A stretch of DNA of 25,308 nt from UBA652 sp964598235 (GCA_964598235.1 CAZRAY010000027.1:1-25308); one strand, 5' to 3'. Counted from the stretch's first letter, positions 1 to 9,140 are shown. Numbers and translations: made by a program. Notes: a model not told the origin generated them from the sequence alone.

Positions 1-46
1 AAATTAGTTCAGATTAGGCTTGCTTTTTAAGACAGTATCTGACCCC

Positions 47-79
47 ATTGATTTCTCCATTGATTTCTCATTGATTCTT
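47..79. repeat. Short tandem repeat, three ~11-bp units
   Basis: The unit ATTGATTTCTC occurs at 47-57 and 59-69, and a related ATTGATTCTT at 70-79. They lie directly beside CAGTATCTGACCCC (33-46). On the minus strand the block reads as copies of GAAATCAATG followed by GGGGTCAGATACTG. From memory, similar AATCAATGGGGTCAGA strings recur in gammaproteobacterial genomes next to REP-associated (Y1-type) transposases; that link is recall, not shown here. No transposase gene is present in the first 81 bases. The block lies just downstream of the toxin/immunity pair. Confidence 0.5.
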
Positions 80-81
80 CT

Positions 82-363
82 TCAGCCCACCATTTTTTCT
101 TTCAGAACTTGTTTAAATTGATTAAGTAAGTCACCTTGACTTTTATATCTCCATTCTTCGAAGTCATACTGATGACCAGAAATAACAATAAGCGCAAAAT
201 CATCTGAAATTGTGATCCTGTTTTCCCCAACAACTACTTCTATAATCTTCAATATTTCTCCTTCACTTTCTGCTTCATAGCGATCAACTCTATATGTAAG
301 TTGCTTTCCTTTTATGATGGATTCGGCAGCATTTAATATTTTATTTTTTAATACTTCTTTCAT
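82..363 (-). CDS. Small hypothetical protein, candidate immunity protein for the RHS toxin
   Basis: This 93-residue protein starts 13 bp after the stop codon of the giant RHS gene on the same strand, the usual place for the cognate immunity gene of an RHS C-terminal toxin. It has no signal peptide or membrane segment, so it is predicted cytoplasmic, and it is roughly balanced in acidic and basic residues. A predicted amphipathic N-terminal helix (residues 1-20) is followed by alternating strand-like segments (22-66) and a C-terminal helix (75-91). I recognise no family. The DNA is AT-rich like the toxin tip and unlike the RHS core, which fits a shared, exchangeable module. No strong Shine-Dalgarno sequence precedes the ATG, so translation may depend on coupling to the upstream gene. 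The immunity role is inferred from position only. Confidence 0.7.
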   Translation of the reverse strand: MKEVLKNKILNAAESIIKGKQLTYRVDRYEAESEGEILKIIEVVVGENRITISDDFALIVISGHQYDFEEWRYKSQGDLLNQFKQVLKEKMVG

Positions 364-376
364 AGTTTTTGAATCA

Positions 377-3300
377 CTAATTTTTGGGGAACTCTCTTAA
401 TATTACTTCAAATAGTTTAGTACTTGATTCGCTTCCCCTACCTTTCCCGATTCCAATACGAAAAACCCTATCTACACCACCCAGTGGTCGAGAATTAAAC
501 CCAATACCAACTCTAATATAATCATTATTATTAAAGAAGCCTTTCTTACCAAAAAGTTTACTCCCGATCCTAGTACCTACAACTTGATTTAAGACTTTCG
601 CAGTTTTAATTCCACCAATTGTAGTAAGAGCCTCCTTCGTTCCCGCTCTTATCACACCGGCTCCCAAACCAGCCCCAAAAGTAACGATAAACTCATTGGG
701 AGAATCAAGCCTAATAGGTGCTACTGGACCTATAAAGTCTTCATTCCCCCCAGCCCCATCATTAAACGCCCTACTAAACGCCCCCGTCACTGCCCCATTT
801 GCGAACTTCCCGCCGCCAATCACAGAAGCCGTTCCGCCAATTATAGCAGCTTTAAAGAGATTGCCTGCGCTAGGCGTTGAACTAAAGAACCCGCCAGCAA
901 ACTGCTCTGCAGACTGAGTAAACCCTGCAGACAAGAACCCCGCAACAAACTTTCCGCCTCTTGCTAACTGAGACGCGCCGCCGACAACCCCATGGGCCAC
1001 GACTTTACCTATACTACTCTTGAATGGACTCGCCGCACTCGCGCCCCCCGTCCCATGCCCAACAAAACCAAAGGCACCGCCCGTAACGCCCCCTATAATG
1101 CCAGATTCCAAATTACCCCCACTCAGGAGTAAACCAGAAGCAGCACCATAGAATGCACCATTCGCTATAGCGGTATTAGATACCGCGGGAAGGTAAGGTA
1201 CGAATGCCGCTAATACCACCTGCACAAAGGGTTGCCCTAAAAATTTCGCAAGTCCCTTAAAGAAAAACCCACTCGGATCCGTCAAACTCAACGGATTATT
1301 CATCACATAACTATAGCGATTCAAACTCTGCCCATTATCAGGCGCCTGCACAAACGGATCTGGGCTCAGCATCCGCCCCAAACTTGGATCATACACCCGC
1401 CCATTCATATGGATCACACCCACATTATCTAAATGCTCATGGCCCGTAAAGCCGCGCGCAGTGGTGGCCACCGGAATGATAGCCGCCGCATCGCTCCCAT
1501 CATTATTGCGGCGTTTGCCATGGGGATCATAACTCAGCTGCTGCACCAGATTACCTAAAGCATCACTAATCGCCTCCACACTACCAAGATGATCTTTATG
1601 CACATAACTGGTTTGCGATGGCAAGCCACTTTGATGCGATTTCACAATCGCAACCGTACTGCCATTGGCCTTAATATAATGCACCGCCACATCGCCCGCG
1701 CCCGTTTGCTGTAGCTCGAATAAACTGCCCACATAATACGTCGTCATATTATTAGTGGTCTGCTTGATCCGATTACGGTTACTGCCATAGACAAAATCGC
1801 TATAATTCCCAGCTTGTTCAATCCGTGTGGGTTTATTATAAGGCGACCACGTGAGCGTTCGGCCATGGCCTGTCAGCATATTACCGTTGGCATCATAATC
1901 ATAACTATACGTGCCTGCGATGCCAGCGGTACGCGTCACCGCATGCGGCCCTGCGCCAACGCCATAGGTATACGTGCCCACATCACTCTTGAAGAGCAGA
2001 TTACCTAAGCTATCATATTGATAGGTTTTCGCTGTTTGGCCAGAGACCTCTGCTCGGGTAAGGCGATACACACTATCATATTGAAAACTCTCGGACAGGG
2101 CTTGCAAAGTTTGCAGATCTTGGCTATCACGACTCAGGAGATTACCCACCGCATCAAATTGGAAATTCAGTGCTTGCACCGTTGACAACACCGCGCTCGA
2201 CTGTGCATCAATGCGGTCAGTATGAATGCGATCCACCAAACCGGTTACCGGATCATAAACCCGGTTGGTATGGGTGGCAAAGCCCGTGCTGCCGCCTAAA
2301 TTGAATTGGGTCAGCTGGCCGCGTGCATTTTGTGCTTTAGCCGTCCAGAAATCGCCGGTGGGGCCCGTAATTTTTTGTTGGTAACCATGGGCATCATAAT
2401 GTTGCCTAACAATCAGGCCCGAAGGATAATCTCGGCTAACGGGGTAGGTGATGGTATCCACTCGGCTGGCACTATCATAGCTGGTGCGGATTGTTTGGGT
2501 GGCTGCGCCTTGCAGGATAGTATCCGTTTTAATGGGGCGGCCGACATTATCATAAAACGTACGGACATCTTCAATCAATGCACTTTGTACATTACGCGTT
2601 GTTTTGATCAATTTACCGATGGCTTTACCTGACGTAATATCGGCTGCGGTGCCATAAGTCCAATTGCTCACCCCCTCGGCATCTGTGCGCGAAATCATGC
2701 GGCCAAGTAGATCATAACTGAGCGCGGTGGTTTGGCCTTTGGCATCGGTTTGGTTGATTTGTTCGCCTAACACATTATAGGCATAGGTCCAGCTGCCCAT
2801 ATCGGGGTCGTTCATCGCTGTTTTTTGGCCGAGAATATTATAAGCAATGGTGGTGATATTGCCTTGGTTATCTGTCACTGTGGTTTGATTACCCAGCGCA
2901 TCATAACCATAGGTGGTGACATTGCCTACCGCATCTCCAGAAGCAATCAATTCTCCCCGCGCATTATGATAAAGCCGACTAATATTGCCGACACGATCCA
3001 TTTGGCTGGTTGTAAAGTCTTCATAAAGATATTGAATGGTGCCATTGGCATCCGATTCGATTTCAGGCCTGCCCACCACATCATAGAAGAAATAAGTCCA
3101 ATGGCGGGTGTCTCCTATGAAGAACGGCTGGCTTGTACGCTCAACAAGACCACGTCTATTATATTCTGTGAGTTGTTTGATGGTGGGTGTGGTGCTGCCA
3201 TTTGAGGGATCAGAAAAGCCGGTGGTGAGCGTTTCAACCACCCGACCGAGGGTATCGCTGATTTCGACGACCGATGGCGCGCCCGTTGTTGCAGTCTGCT

Positions 3301-6300
3301 TAGCCAGTGGCGAGGCGCTGCTGGGGCGAATTCGGGTGGTGGATGTAGTGGTGCCATCCGCACGTTGTTCTTGGGTTTGACGACCAAAGCTATCATACTG
3401 CCAATGGGTGGAAAGCTGATTAGGCCCCGTGAGCGAGGTGATCACACCATAACGGGCATCATAAGTGCGGGTTTCCGTGTCGCCGATGGCATTGCTGCTT
3501 GCGATTGCAAATTGCCCGCGATGATGGCGGGGATCTTGGCCATTGGCATTGAAGTTAGTTTGTGTGGTGCGGGTGGCAATGGCAGATTGGCCACTGCCGC
3601 CGGAGACACTAACGCTCTGTTGATTGCCAAAGCTATCATAAGCATAAAGCGTATTGAGGCGGTGTGCGGCATCATTGGGCTCCACAATTTCTTTCACCAA
3701 CATACCATGGCCAGCCATATCATATTCAAAGGCAGAGGTGCGTATTTTGCTTTGGCCAAAAGCGGTATGCGTTACATTGCTGCGGGTTAAACGGCCTAGA
3801 TACCATTTGCTGGGATTGTTGAGATAGGTGTTAGTCGTCTGGATAGTAGACAGCTGATTAGTGGTGTGATCGGTTGTGGTAACCGTTATATCCTGTGCAT
3901 TACCAAAGCCATCAAAATTACCCGTGTTGGTGTGGGTGGTTTTGATGGGGGGGGTGCGGTTATATTGGCTAAACCGATCTGCTGCATGAATGGCATTGAT
4001 GGATGTGGCGTTTGCTTTTAATTGTGGCGGTGTTCTCCCATCACAATAAGGGTCATATTCTTTTTGAATACTCGTTGAGACATACGGGAAATGGGTGCCA
4101 TCTGGATAAATAAGATCCGCATGTTCATTGTCAATCAGGCTGATAAGACAGGTATCGCTGAAAGGTTGAGGCGGCGCTGTCGTGATAAAGCTATCCCGAG
4201 AAGTAATACTTTGGCTGATGGCACCGGTAAAGGGGAAATCTTGTAAATAATCGGTGGTGGTGGTGAGCTGGCTTTCTTGATCGATTGTGGTCATCCGAGC
4301 AAAACCCAACAAACCGCGACCCCGAAGATTGGCAACGGCGCCTTGATAAGAATATGTTGCGAGATTGAACCCGCCCAAGCCGTTATTGGTATTCACACTA
4401 GAAACAACATACAGCGGCGCTTGAATATCCTTATTTGGATAAGTTGCGGTATTGTTTCGGGTATAGATCTGGTCATCCGGTAAGGGTTTATAGTCAATTT
4501 GGGTTTCACTACCGAGGCCGTTGATAATGCTGGTGAGCCGCATAGGGGGGCGGGTATTCCCGATTTGACAATGTACTCGGGTATCATCATCTTCGCCAAA
4601 ATTAATAAAACAATGATCTGCAATCGCATCGCCATTCATATCAATGGCGGCGACGCGAGAGGAATCACGCTCTAGACTGAGCCAAGAGGGTGCAGGGTTA
4701 ACGGATTCTGTTTGCGCCGCACCATCATCAGATAAACCGGCCACAAAGGTCACACCATTTGAGAATAGACATGTAGATTGTTGTTGCAGAAGAGAAGCAA
4801 AGGGCGCAATTGATTTATATTTGAGACACACATCAGTTAAACCATCATTATTTAAATCTTCCCAGAACATCTCCCCATCGGTAAATCTTTTTTGGGGAAG
4901 GGCAGTATTAAACGGGCCACTATTTGGAATAGGCTCATGGGTATCCAATAAAATATTATCAGGGAACACGGTTTCGCCAAATCCTGCGCCAGTGAAGAGT
5001 GTGCAGCCTGCGGTTATTTTTCTTCTAAAGCCAGCGGTTAGGCTGGCTCCTAAGGATTGTTCTACTTGTTTGAAACATAAGTCTTTATTGCCATCGCCAT
5101 TAAAATCGACCCAATTTGTTTTTATGATATTTAAAGAATTAGCAAAAGTATTGATATTAGGCAGCACATCAGAGACAAATGATTCACCAAAGCCATCGCC
5201 TGTTGATAACGTGCAAGCCACAGCAATGCCGTTAACATTCACTTTTCGGCAAAAATCAGCCATGCCGTCATTATTAACATCAACCCATTGGCGATCGGTT
5301 GTGATCGCATTGGCGCCTGTGCCATATTCAATGAGTGTTTTAATGATGGTATCGCCAAAACCCGTGCCGGTAGACAAGGTGCAAGCAAGCGTATCGTTAT
5401 CATAAATTCGGCAATAATCCGAACGGCCATCGCCATCCATATCGGTCCATTGTCGGCCATATGTTTGACCGGCTTCTTCAGGTGTTCGAGGGGCGCTTTC
5501 AATAGACGCGGTGAATTGTTTGGTATCACAAATCAGCTTATTGCCAAAAGTGTTACTTAAAACGCGGCAGAAATCGGCACTGCCATCGCCATCCACATCG
5601 GTCCATTGCATACCATCATCCAGGCCGAGCGCGGTGGTTGTTTGTTTTCTAATCACGTTTTCATTCGGTGTGAGTTGCGCGGTGCCTTCCGATAGGTAGC
5701 ATTTCATATCAAACTGTCTGTCGGCACGAAAGCTATCAAGTGCGACGTAACATAAGTCTGTTTTACCATCCGCATCAAAATCAACCCATTGGTGTGCGAC
5801 GCCCCTTAATTTGTGTTTACGACTATTTTTTTCGCCAAATCCTGTCAATTCGGGCGACCATGTAAATTCTGTGGGTGTGAAACAGGCACCTGTGGCATCA
5901 CATTCTTGCAATAGCACTAGTCTTGGCTGAGCAACAACACCGGTGGTGTCATAATGCAATCGATAATCACGTACGAGCGTATCATTGGCATAGGTTTTAA
6001 TATTCGCCATCTGTTTGCGCAGGGCAAATTTTTGACCTGCAATATAACCGGTGCGTTCAAGCTCAAGATAATCATATTCAAAATTCACACGACTATAAGG
6101 GGCGGTGCCGACGGTTAAATTACCGGTGTAGTCTATTTGCAGGATCCGATATCCCTGTTTATCCGCATCTTTTTCATAGCTAAAATCTATATAGTTGCCG
6201 ACGGTATCTTGGATCCGATTAATCGCCCAAACTTTGATTTGGTCACCTGATTCGATATCAACACGGGCATTGTTAACACGGCCATATTCCATTATTTGGC

Positions 6301-8188
6301 CTGCTTTCGTTTGCATCCTAAAATGTTGGTCCGCGCTGCCATAAGCACCATATTGTGTCATCACACTGAAATTGGCGATTTCCGTTTTATATTGCGTACC
6401 ATCTGCCCAATAAGCGCCCGATGTGGCGATGAGCCGTTGACCATCCAGACACAGCTGATCTTGTTGATCAAATTGCACTGCACGAATAAGGTTGTCTTGT
6501 TCTAATGTTGAAGGGCAACGGGTAATGGCAGAAAGCCCCGATAATGACCAACCCACACCGAGTGGACCGCTCCCACCTTGGCTATTGTAGTTGAGTGATA
6601 ATGAGGGGGCCATACCTGCTGTGCCGGGTGGGGTGGCTATCGGAATAGTATAGGCCGCCGCCCCCGATGGATTGATACTAAATTCACCTAGGGTCATCCC
6701 TGCCACACTGCCGTTGGCATCAGAGGAAACGTAGATATAATGTGCTGAAGAGCGAGGCGCACCGGCACCTGCCTGCTCAAGTTGTATTTGGTAAAATCCA
6801 GGGGTGCTTTGCATGATGCCGGTTGGTTGGAATGTCATTTTATTAGCAGAAATATAGTTAACACCTTGAGGCTGGCCATTAACCAGTAAGGTGAGATCAT
6901 TAGTAAACCCTGAACCCAGTAGGGAAATTGGATCTTGGGTGCCTGTAGCAATGCTGGCGGGTGACACACCGCTGAGTTCAAAGTTTGTATTATTAGCAGA
7001 GACAGTGATGCTTGTCATAGATGAATTCATGCCCGATTGATGGAGCTGAATTTGATAATCGCCGAGCGTGTTTTGCATTTCTATGGTTGTGGTGAAACGC
7101 AGGTGGGTTGCATCAATGAAGGTGACATTGCTTGGGGAGCCATTAATGGTCATGGTGGTGCCTGCAGTGAATTCAGTGCCGACTAAATTAATAACACGAG
7201 ATTGGCCATCTGCGGGGAAGCGGTTTGGCGAAACACTGTCTAATTCGAAGATGGGAGGCTCTTCTGGGCCGACGGCAATCGCGACAGGATTGGACACACC
7301 AACATAGTCACTGGCGGTTAATTGAATACTACTTTCTATTGCCAAGTTAGCAGGCACAGTGGTCGATAGATTCTTAGGGCTAAGGAATTGTTGGCCGACG
7401 GCAACGCCATCTATATCAAGCACTGTTTCTGGTTTGAAATATTGCCCTATCGCACGTAGGTTTGTTGCCTTATTTGCGGAGATAAGGTTAGGTTGTGTTG
7501 AAGACAGAATAGGGGGCAAAGGTAAGGGCGGATTGTCATTACCGATAACGACACCTACGCCACACTCACAACTTTCACCAGGGGCAAGCGGCCCCACACA
7601 TTGGGCATAACATATCCTAGTCAGTCCGCCGCCCCCAGGTAGACCATTACAAACAAAATTATCTGAGCAGAAAACACCATGGATAATGATGACATCATTC
7701 CCAAAATTATTAATAGAGAATGGGGTGAGCGCGTCAGACTGACCATTGTTGGGCACAGTGAAGTTGATATTACCTAAATTGGTATCATTTGTAGGTGAGG
7801 GGGTTACCTTTAATCCGCCATCACCACTATAGACCTCAGTGGTGTGTATGGTTGCAAAAAAACTGCCAGATAAGATGAGAAATAGCCCTGCAATATAGCG
7901 GATATCTTTTAGTCGCCATACGCCTAAAAAGGCAATTAAAGCGATAAGTGATATTAATATCCAAGGGGCGCTGGTAGGAATATCAACGGGGGAACTTGCG
8001 GGTGGGGATGAGGTTAATATGGTGGCATGTAGATCGACTGTCAATGGGTTATTGGCAGCATTAGAATAAACAGTAATCTGCCCGTCTATAGTTTCATCTG
8101 CAAAACTAAGATGAGATTGACCGAAGAAAATGCTTAAAAAGAGCGTTAGTAGGAAAAATTTTGGTGCCCGCAATCCAACTTTATTCAT
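377..8188 (-). CDS. Giant RHS/TcB-like polymorphic toxin (SpvB, FG-GAP, TcdB-mid and RHS core domains)
   Basis: This 2603-residue secreted protein has these parts. Residues 1-30 are a signal peptide ending SFA. Residues 68-117 are a hydrophobic segment opened by IPT and APW and closed by WRLKD, then a second hydrophobic stretch. Three IPT/TIG-like modules span about 218-485. A SpvB domain begins near 500 (PPGTAGM, GPLGVGWSLSGLSAITRCP). Seven FG-GAP repeats with D-x-[DN]-x-D-G calcium loops occupy about 803-1200, and a TcdB middle/N-terminal region about 1230-1310. YD/RHS repeats run from about 1480 to 2180. The RHS core is at about 2194-2306 (DHLGSVEAI, GRVYDPSLGRMLSPDPF, NRYSYVMNNP). A Gly-rich hydrophobic stretch follows to about 2480, then a basic tip of about 120 residues. 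TcB/RHS proteins form hollow cocoons that enclose their toxic C-terminus. This one differs from Tc toxins in having an export signal and no TcA gene in view. The activity of the tip is unknown. Confidence 0.93.
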   Translation of the reverse strand: MNKVGLRAPKFFLLTLFLSIFFGQSHLSFADETIDGQITVYSNAANNPLTVDLHATILTSSPPASSPVDIPTSAPWILISLIALIAFLGVWRLKDIRYIAGLFLILSGSFFATIHTTEVYSGDGGLKVTPSPTNDTNLGNINFTVPNNGQSDALTPFSINNFGNDVIIIHGVFCSDNFVCNGLPGGGGLTRICYAQCVGPLAPGESCECGVGVVIGNDNPPLPLPPILSSTQPNLISANKATNLRAIGQYFKPETVLDIDGVAVGQQFLSPKNLSTTVPANLAIESSIQLTASDYVGVSNPVAIAVGPEEPPIFELDSVSPNRFPADGQSRVINLVGTEFTAGTTMTINGSPSNVTFIDATHLRFTTTIEMQNTLGDYQIQLHQSGMNSSMTSITVSANNTNFELSGVSPASIATGTQDPISLLGSGFTNDLTLLVNGQPQGVNYISANKMTFQPTGIMQSTPGFYQIQLEQAGAGAPRSSAHYIYVSSDANGSVAGMTLGEFSINPSGAAAYTIPIATPPGTAGMAPSLSLNYNSQGGSGPLGVGWSLSGLSAITRCPSTLEQDNLIRAVQFDQQDQLCLDGQRLIATSGAYWADGTQYKTEIANFSVMTQYGAYGSADQHFRMQTKAGQIMEYGRVNNARVDIESGDQIKVWAINRIQDTVGNYIDFSYEKDADKQGYRILQIDYTGNLTVGTAPYSRVNFEYDYLELERTGYIAGQKFALRKQMANIKTYANDTLVRDYRLHYDTTGVVAQPRLVLLQECDATGACFTPTEFTWSPELTGFGEKNSRKHKLRGVAHQWVDFDADGKTDLCYVALDSFRADRQFDMKCYLSEGTAQLTPNENVIRKQTTTALGLDDGMQWTDVDGDGSADFCRVLSNTFGNKLICDTKQFTASIESAPRTPEEAGQTYGRQWTDMDGDGRSDYCRIYDNDTLACTLSTGTGFGDTIIKTLIEYGTGANAITTDRQWVDVNNDGMADFCRKVNVNGIAVACTLSTGDGFGESFVSDVLPNINTFANSLNIIKTNWVDFNGDGNKDLCFKQVEQSLGASLTAGFRRKITAGCTLFTGAGFGETVFPDNILLDTHEPIPNSGPFNTALPQKRFTDGEMFWEDLNNDGLTDVCLKYKSIAPFASLLQQQSTCLFSNGVTFVAGLSDDGAAQTESVNPAPSWLSLERDSSRVAAIDMNGDAIADHCFINFGEDDDTRVHCQIGNTRPPMRLTSIINGLGSETQIDYKPLPDDQIYTRNNTATYPNKDIQAPLYVVSSVNTNNGLGGFNLATYSYQGAVANLRGRGLLGFARMTTIDQESQLTTTTDYLQDFPFTGAISQSITSRDSFITTAPPQPFSDTCLISLIDNEHADLIYPDGTHFPYVSTSIQKEYDPYCDGRTPPQLKANATSINAIHAADRFSQYNRTPPIKTTHTNTGNFDGFGNAQDITVTTTDHTTNQLSTIQTTNTYLNNPSKWYLGRLTRSNVTHTAFGQSKIRTSAFEYDMAGHGMLVKEIVEPNDAAHRLNTLYAYDSFGNQQSVSVSGGSGQSAIATRTTQTNFNANGQDPRHHRGQFAIASSNAIGDTETRTYDARYGVITSLTGPNQLSTHWQYDSFGRQTQEQRADGTTTSTTRIRPSSASPLAKQTATTGAPSVVEISDTLGRVVETLTTGFSDPSNGSTTPTIKQLTEYNRRGLVERTSQPFFIGDTRHWTYFFYDVVGRPEIESDANGTIQYLYEDFTTSQMDRVGNISRLYHNARGELIASGDAVGNVTTYGYDALGNQTTVTDNQGNITTIAYNILGQKTAMNDPDMGSWTYAYNVLGEQINQTDAKGQTTALSYDLLGRMISRTDAEGVSNWTYGTAADITSGKAIGKLIKTTRNVQSALIEDVRTFYDNVGRPIKTDTILQGAATQTIRTSYDSASRVDTITYPVSRDYPSGLIVRQHYDAHGYQQKITGPTGDFWTAKAQNARGQLTQFNLGGSTGFATHTNRVYDPVTGLVDRIHTDRIDAQSSAVLSTVQALNFQFDAVGNLLSRDSQDLQTLQALSESFQYDSVYRLTRAEVSGQTAKTYQYDSLGNLLFKSDVGTYTYGVGAGPHAVTRTAGIAGTYSYDYDANGNMLTGHGRTLTWSPYNKPTRIEQAGNYSDFVYGSNRNRIKQTTNNMTTYYVGSLFELQQTGAGDVAVHYIKANGSTVAIVKSHQSGLPSQTSYVHKDHLGSVEAISDALGNLVQQLSYDPHGKRRNNDGSDAAAIIPVATTARGFTGHEHLDNVGVIHMNGRVYDPSLGRMLSPDPFVQAPDNGQSLNRYSYVMNNPLSLTDPSGFFFKGLAKFLGQPFVQVVLAAFVPYLPAVSNTAIANGAFYGAASGLLLSGGNLESGIIGGVTGGAFGFVGHGTGGASAASPFKSSIGKVVAHGVVGGASQLARGGKFVAGFLSAGFTQSAEQFAGGFFSSTPSAGNLFKAAIIGGTASVIGGGKFANGAVTGAFSRAFNDGAGGNEDFIGPVAPIRLDSPNEFIVTFGAGLGAGVIRAGTKEALTTIGGIKTAKVLNQVVGTRIGSKLFGKKGFFNNNDYIRVGIGFNSRPLGGVDRVFRIGIGKGRGSESSTKLFEVILREFPKN

Positions 8189-8240
8189 AGAACATCCCTT
8201 TACATATGAAAAATCTTAATTACATCCCTACTTGAGCTAA

Positions 8241-8269
8241 AACTTACTTCATTTTATTGGGAATGTCAA
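8241..8269 (-). promoter_or_regulatory. Putative sigma-70 promoter of the RHS gene
   Basis: On the minus strand a consensus -35 box TTGACA (8264-8269) is followed after exactly 17 bp by a weak -10 box TAAGTT (8241-8246). Transcription would begin near 8234 and leave a leader of about 45 nt before the ATG at 8188. The leader carries AAAGGGA about 7 nt before the start codon as a ribosome binding site. The -10 matches consensus at only three positions, so the call rests on the -35 box and the spacing. Confidence 0.5.
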
Positions 8270-8306
8270 TTTTATGTCTATATTTATCGTGGCAGTTTCA
8301 TTATCC

Positions 8307-9053
8307 CTATATTTCTGAATTGGCAAAAATCAGTTGACCATGCGTCTCATGACTTAGCGTATCCATTAAATATAGATAGGTTTGTGTGATCCTATCCGGC
8401 TTAACTAATTCTGTAGGATCAATAGCAGGGAAAGCTTGGGTGTGGAGTTTGGTATCGACTGTGCCTGGATTGATGCAATTCACTCGGATATGATTATCGG
8501 CTTCAAGTTCATCGGCCAGTTGTTTACTAAGCGTTTCTATGCCTGATTTACTAATGCCATAGCTGCCCCAGTAGGCTTTTTCATTATATTGATCGGTGGT
8601 GAAGATAATGGCGCTGTGATCGGATTCAGTGTTGAGCATCAGCGGCAGGCAAGCTCGCGTGAGTAGGAAAGGCGCTGAGAGATTGGCGTGCAGTGTTTCC
8701 AACCATTCTTGTGGATCTTGATGTTGCACGGGGGCGAGTTGGCCAAGTTGGGCGGCGTTATGCAGTAAACCATCAAGGCGGCCGAAGTTATCGGTGATCG
8801 TATCTACCAATACACCATAATCATCGACGGTAGCCCCTTTGAGATCGAGCGGATAAATGGCCGGTGTTGGATAGCCTGCTGCTTCAATGTCATCATAAAT
8901 GGTTTCTAAAGCAGGAATGTTTTTATCTAATAATATGACTGTTGCGCCATATTGGGCATACGCTTTAGCAACCGCTGCACCAATGCCATCGGCAGCACCC
9001 GTAACGAGGATGATGCGATCGGTAAGGAAATTGGGTTTTGGTTGATAGGACAC
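8307..9053 (-). CDS. YciK-like short-chain dehydrogenase/reductase
   Basis: This is a 248-residue classical-length SDR, soluble and NAD(P)-dependent. It shows the Rossmann glycine motif TGAADGIG (18-25), the structural NAA motif (99-101), the active-site pair Y165 and K169 in YGISK, and the NPG motif (195-197). The N-terminus and the AYWGSYGISK block most resemble the YciK oxidoreductase family, whose substrate is unsettled. The position of the catalytic serine, 13 residues before the tyrosine, is threonine (T152). The start codon is GTG, preceded by GAGATAA. It lies 87 bp downstream of hpnE on the same strand and could be co-transcribed or use its own promoter in that gap. A role in isoprenoid metabolism would be suggested only by position. 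Confidence 0.85.
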   Translation of the reverse strand: MSYQPKPNFLTDRIILVTGAADGIGAAVAKAYAQYGATVILLDKNIPALETIYDDIEAAGYPTPAIYPLDLKGATVDDYGVLVDTITDNFGRLDGLLHNAAQLGQLAPVQHQDPQEWLETLHANLSAPFLLTRACLPLMLNTESDHSAIIFTTDQYNEKAYWGSYGISKSGIETLSKQLADELEADNHIRVNCINPGTVDTKLHTQAFPAIDPTELVKPDRITQTYLYLMDTLSHETHGQLIFANSEI

Positions 9054-9140
9054 GGCGTTATCTCAATATGGCTAAGGCAAGTATTGTATCAAGGATATCT
9101 TGCTAATCCTATGGCATTATTGAGCTGCCCTTCGAGAACC

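Noticed and set aside
47..79. CRISPR-like array
   Set aside because: The repeat units are about 11 bases and nearly contiguous, with no spacers.
4644..5405. A 253-codon plus-strand open frame opposite the RHS gene
   Set aside because: It mirrors the repetitive FG-GAP coding sequence, has no recognisable domain and lies wholly inside a strongly supported gene on the other strand.
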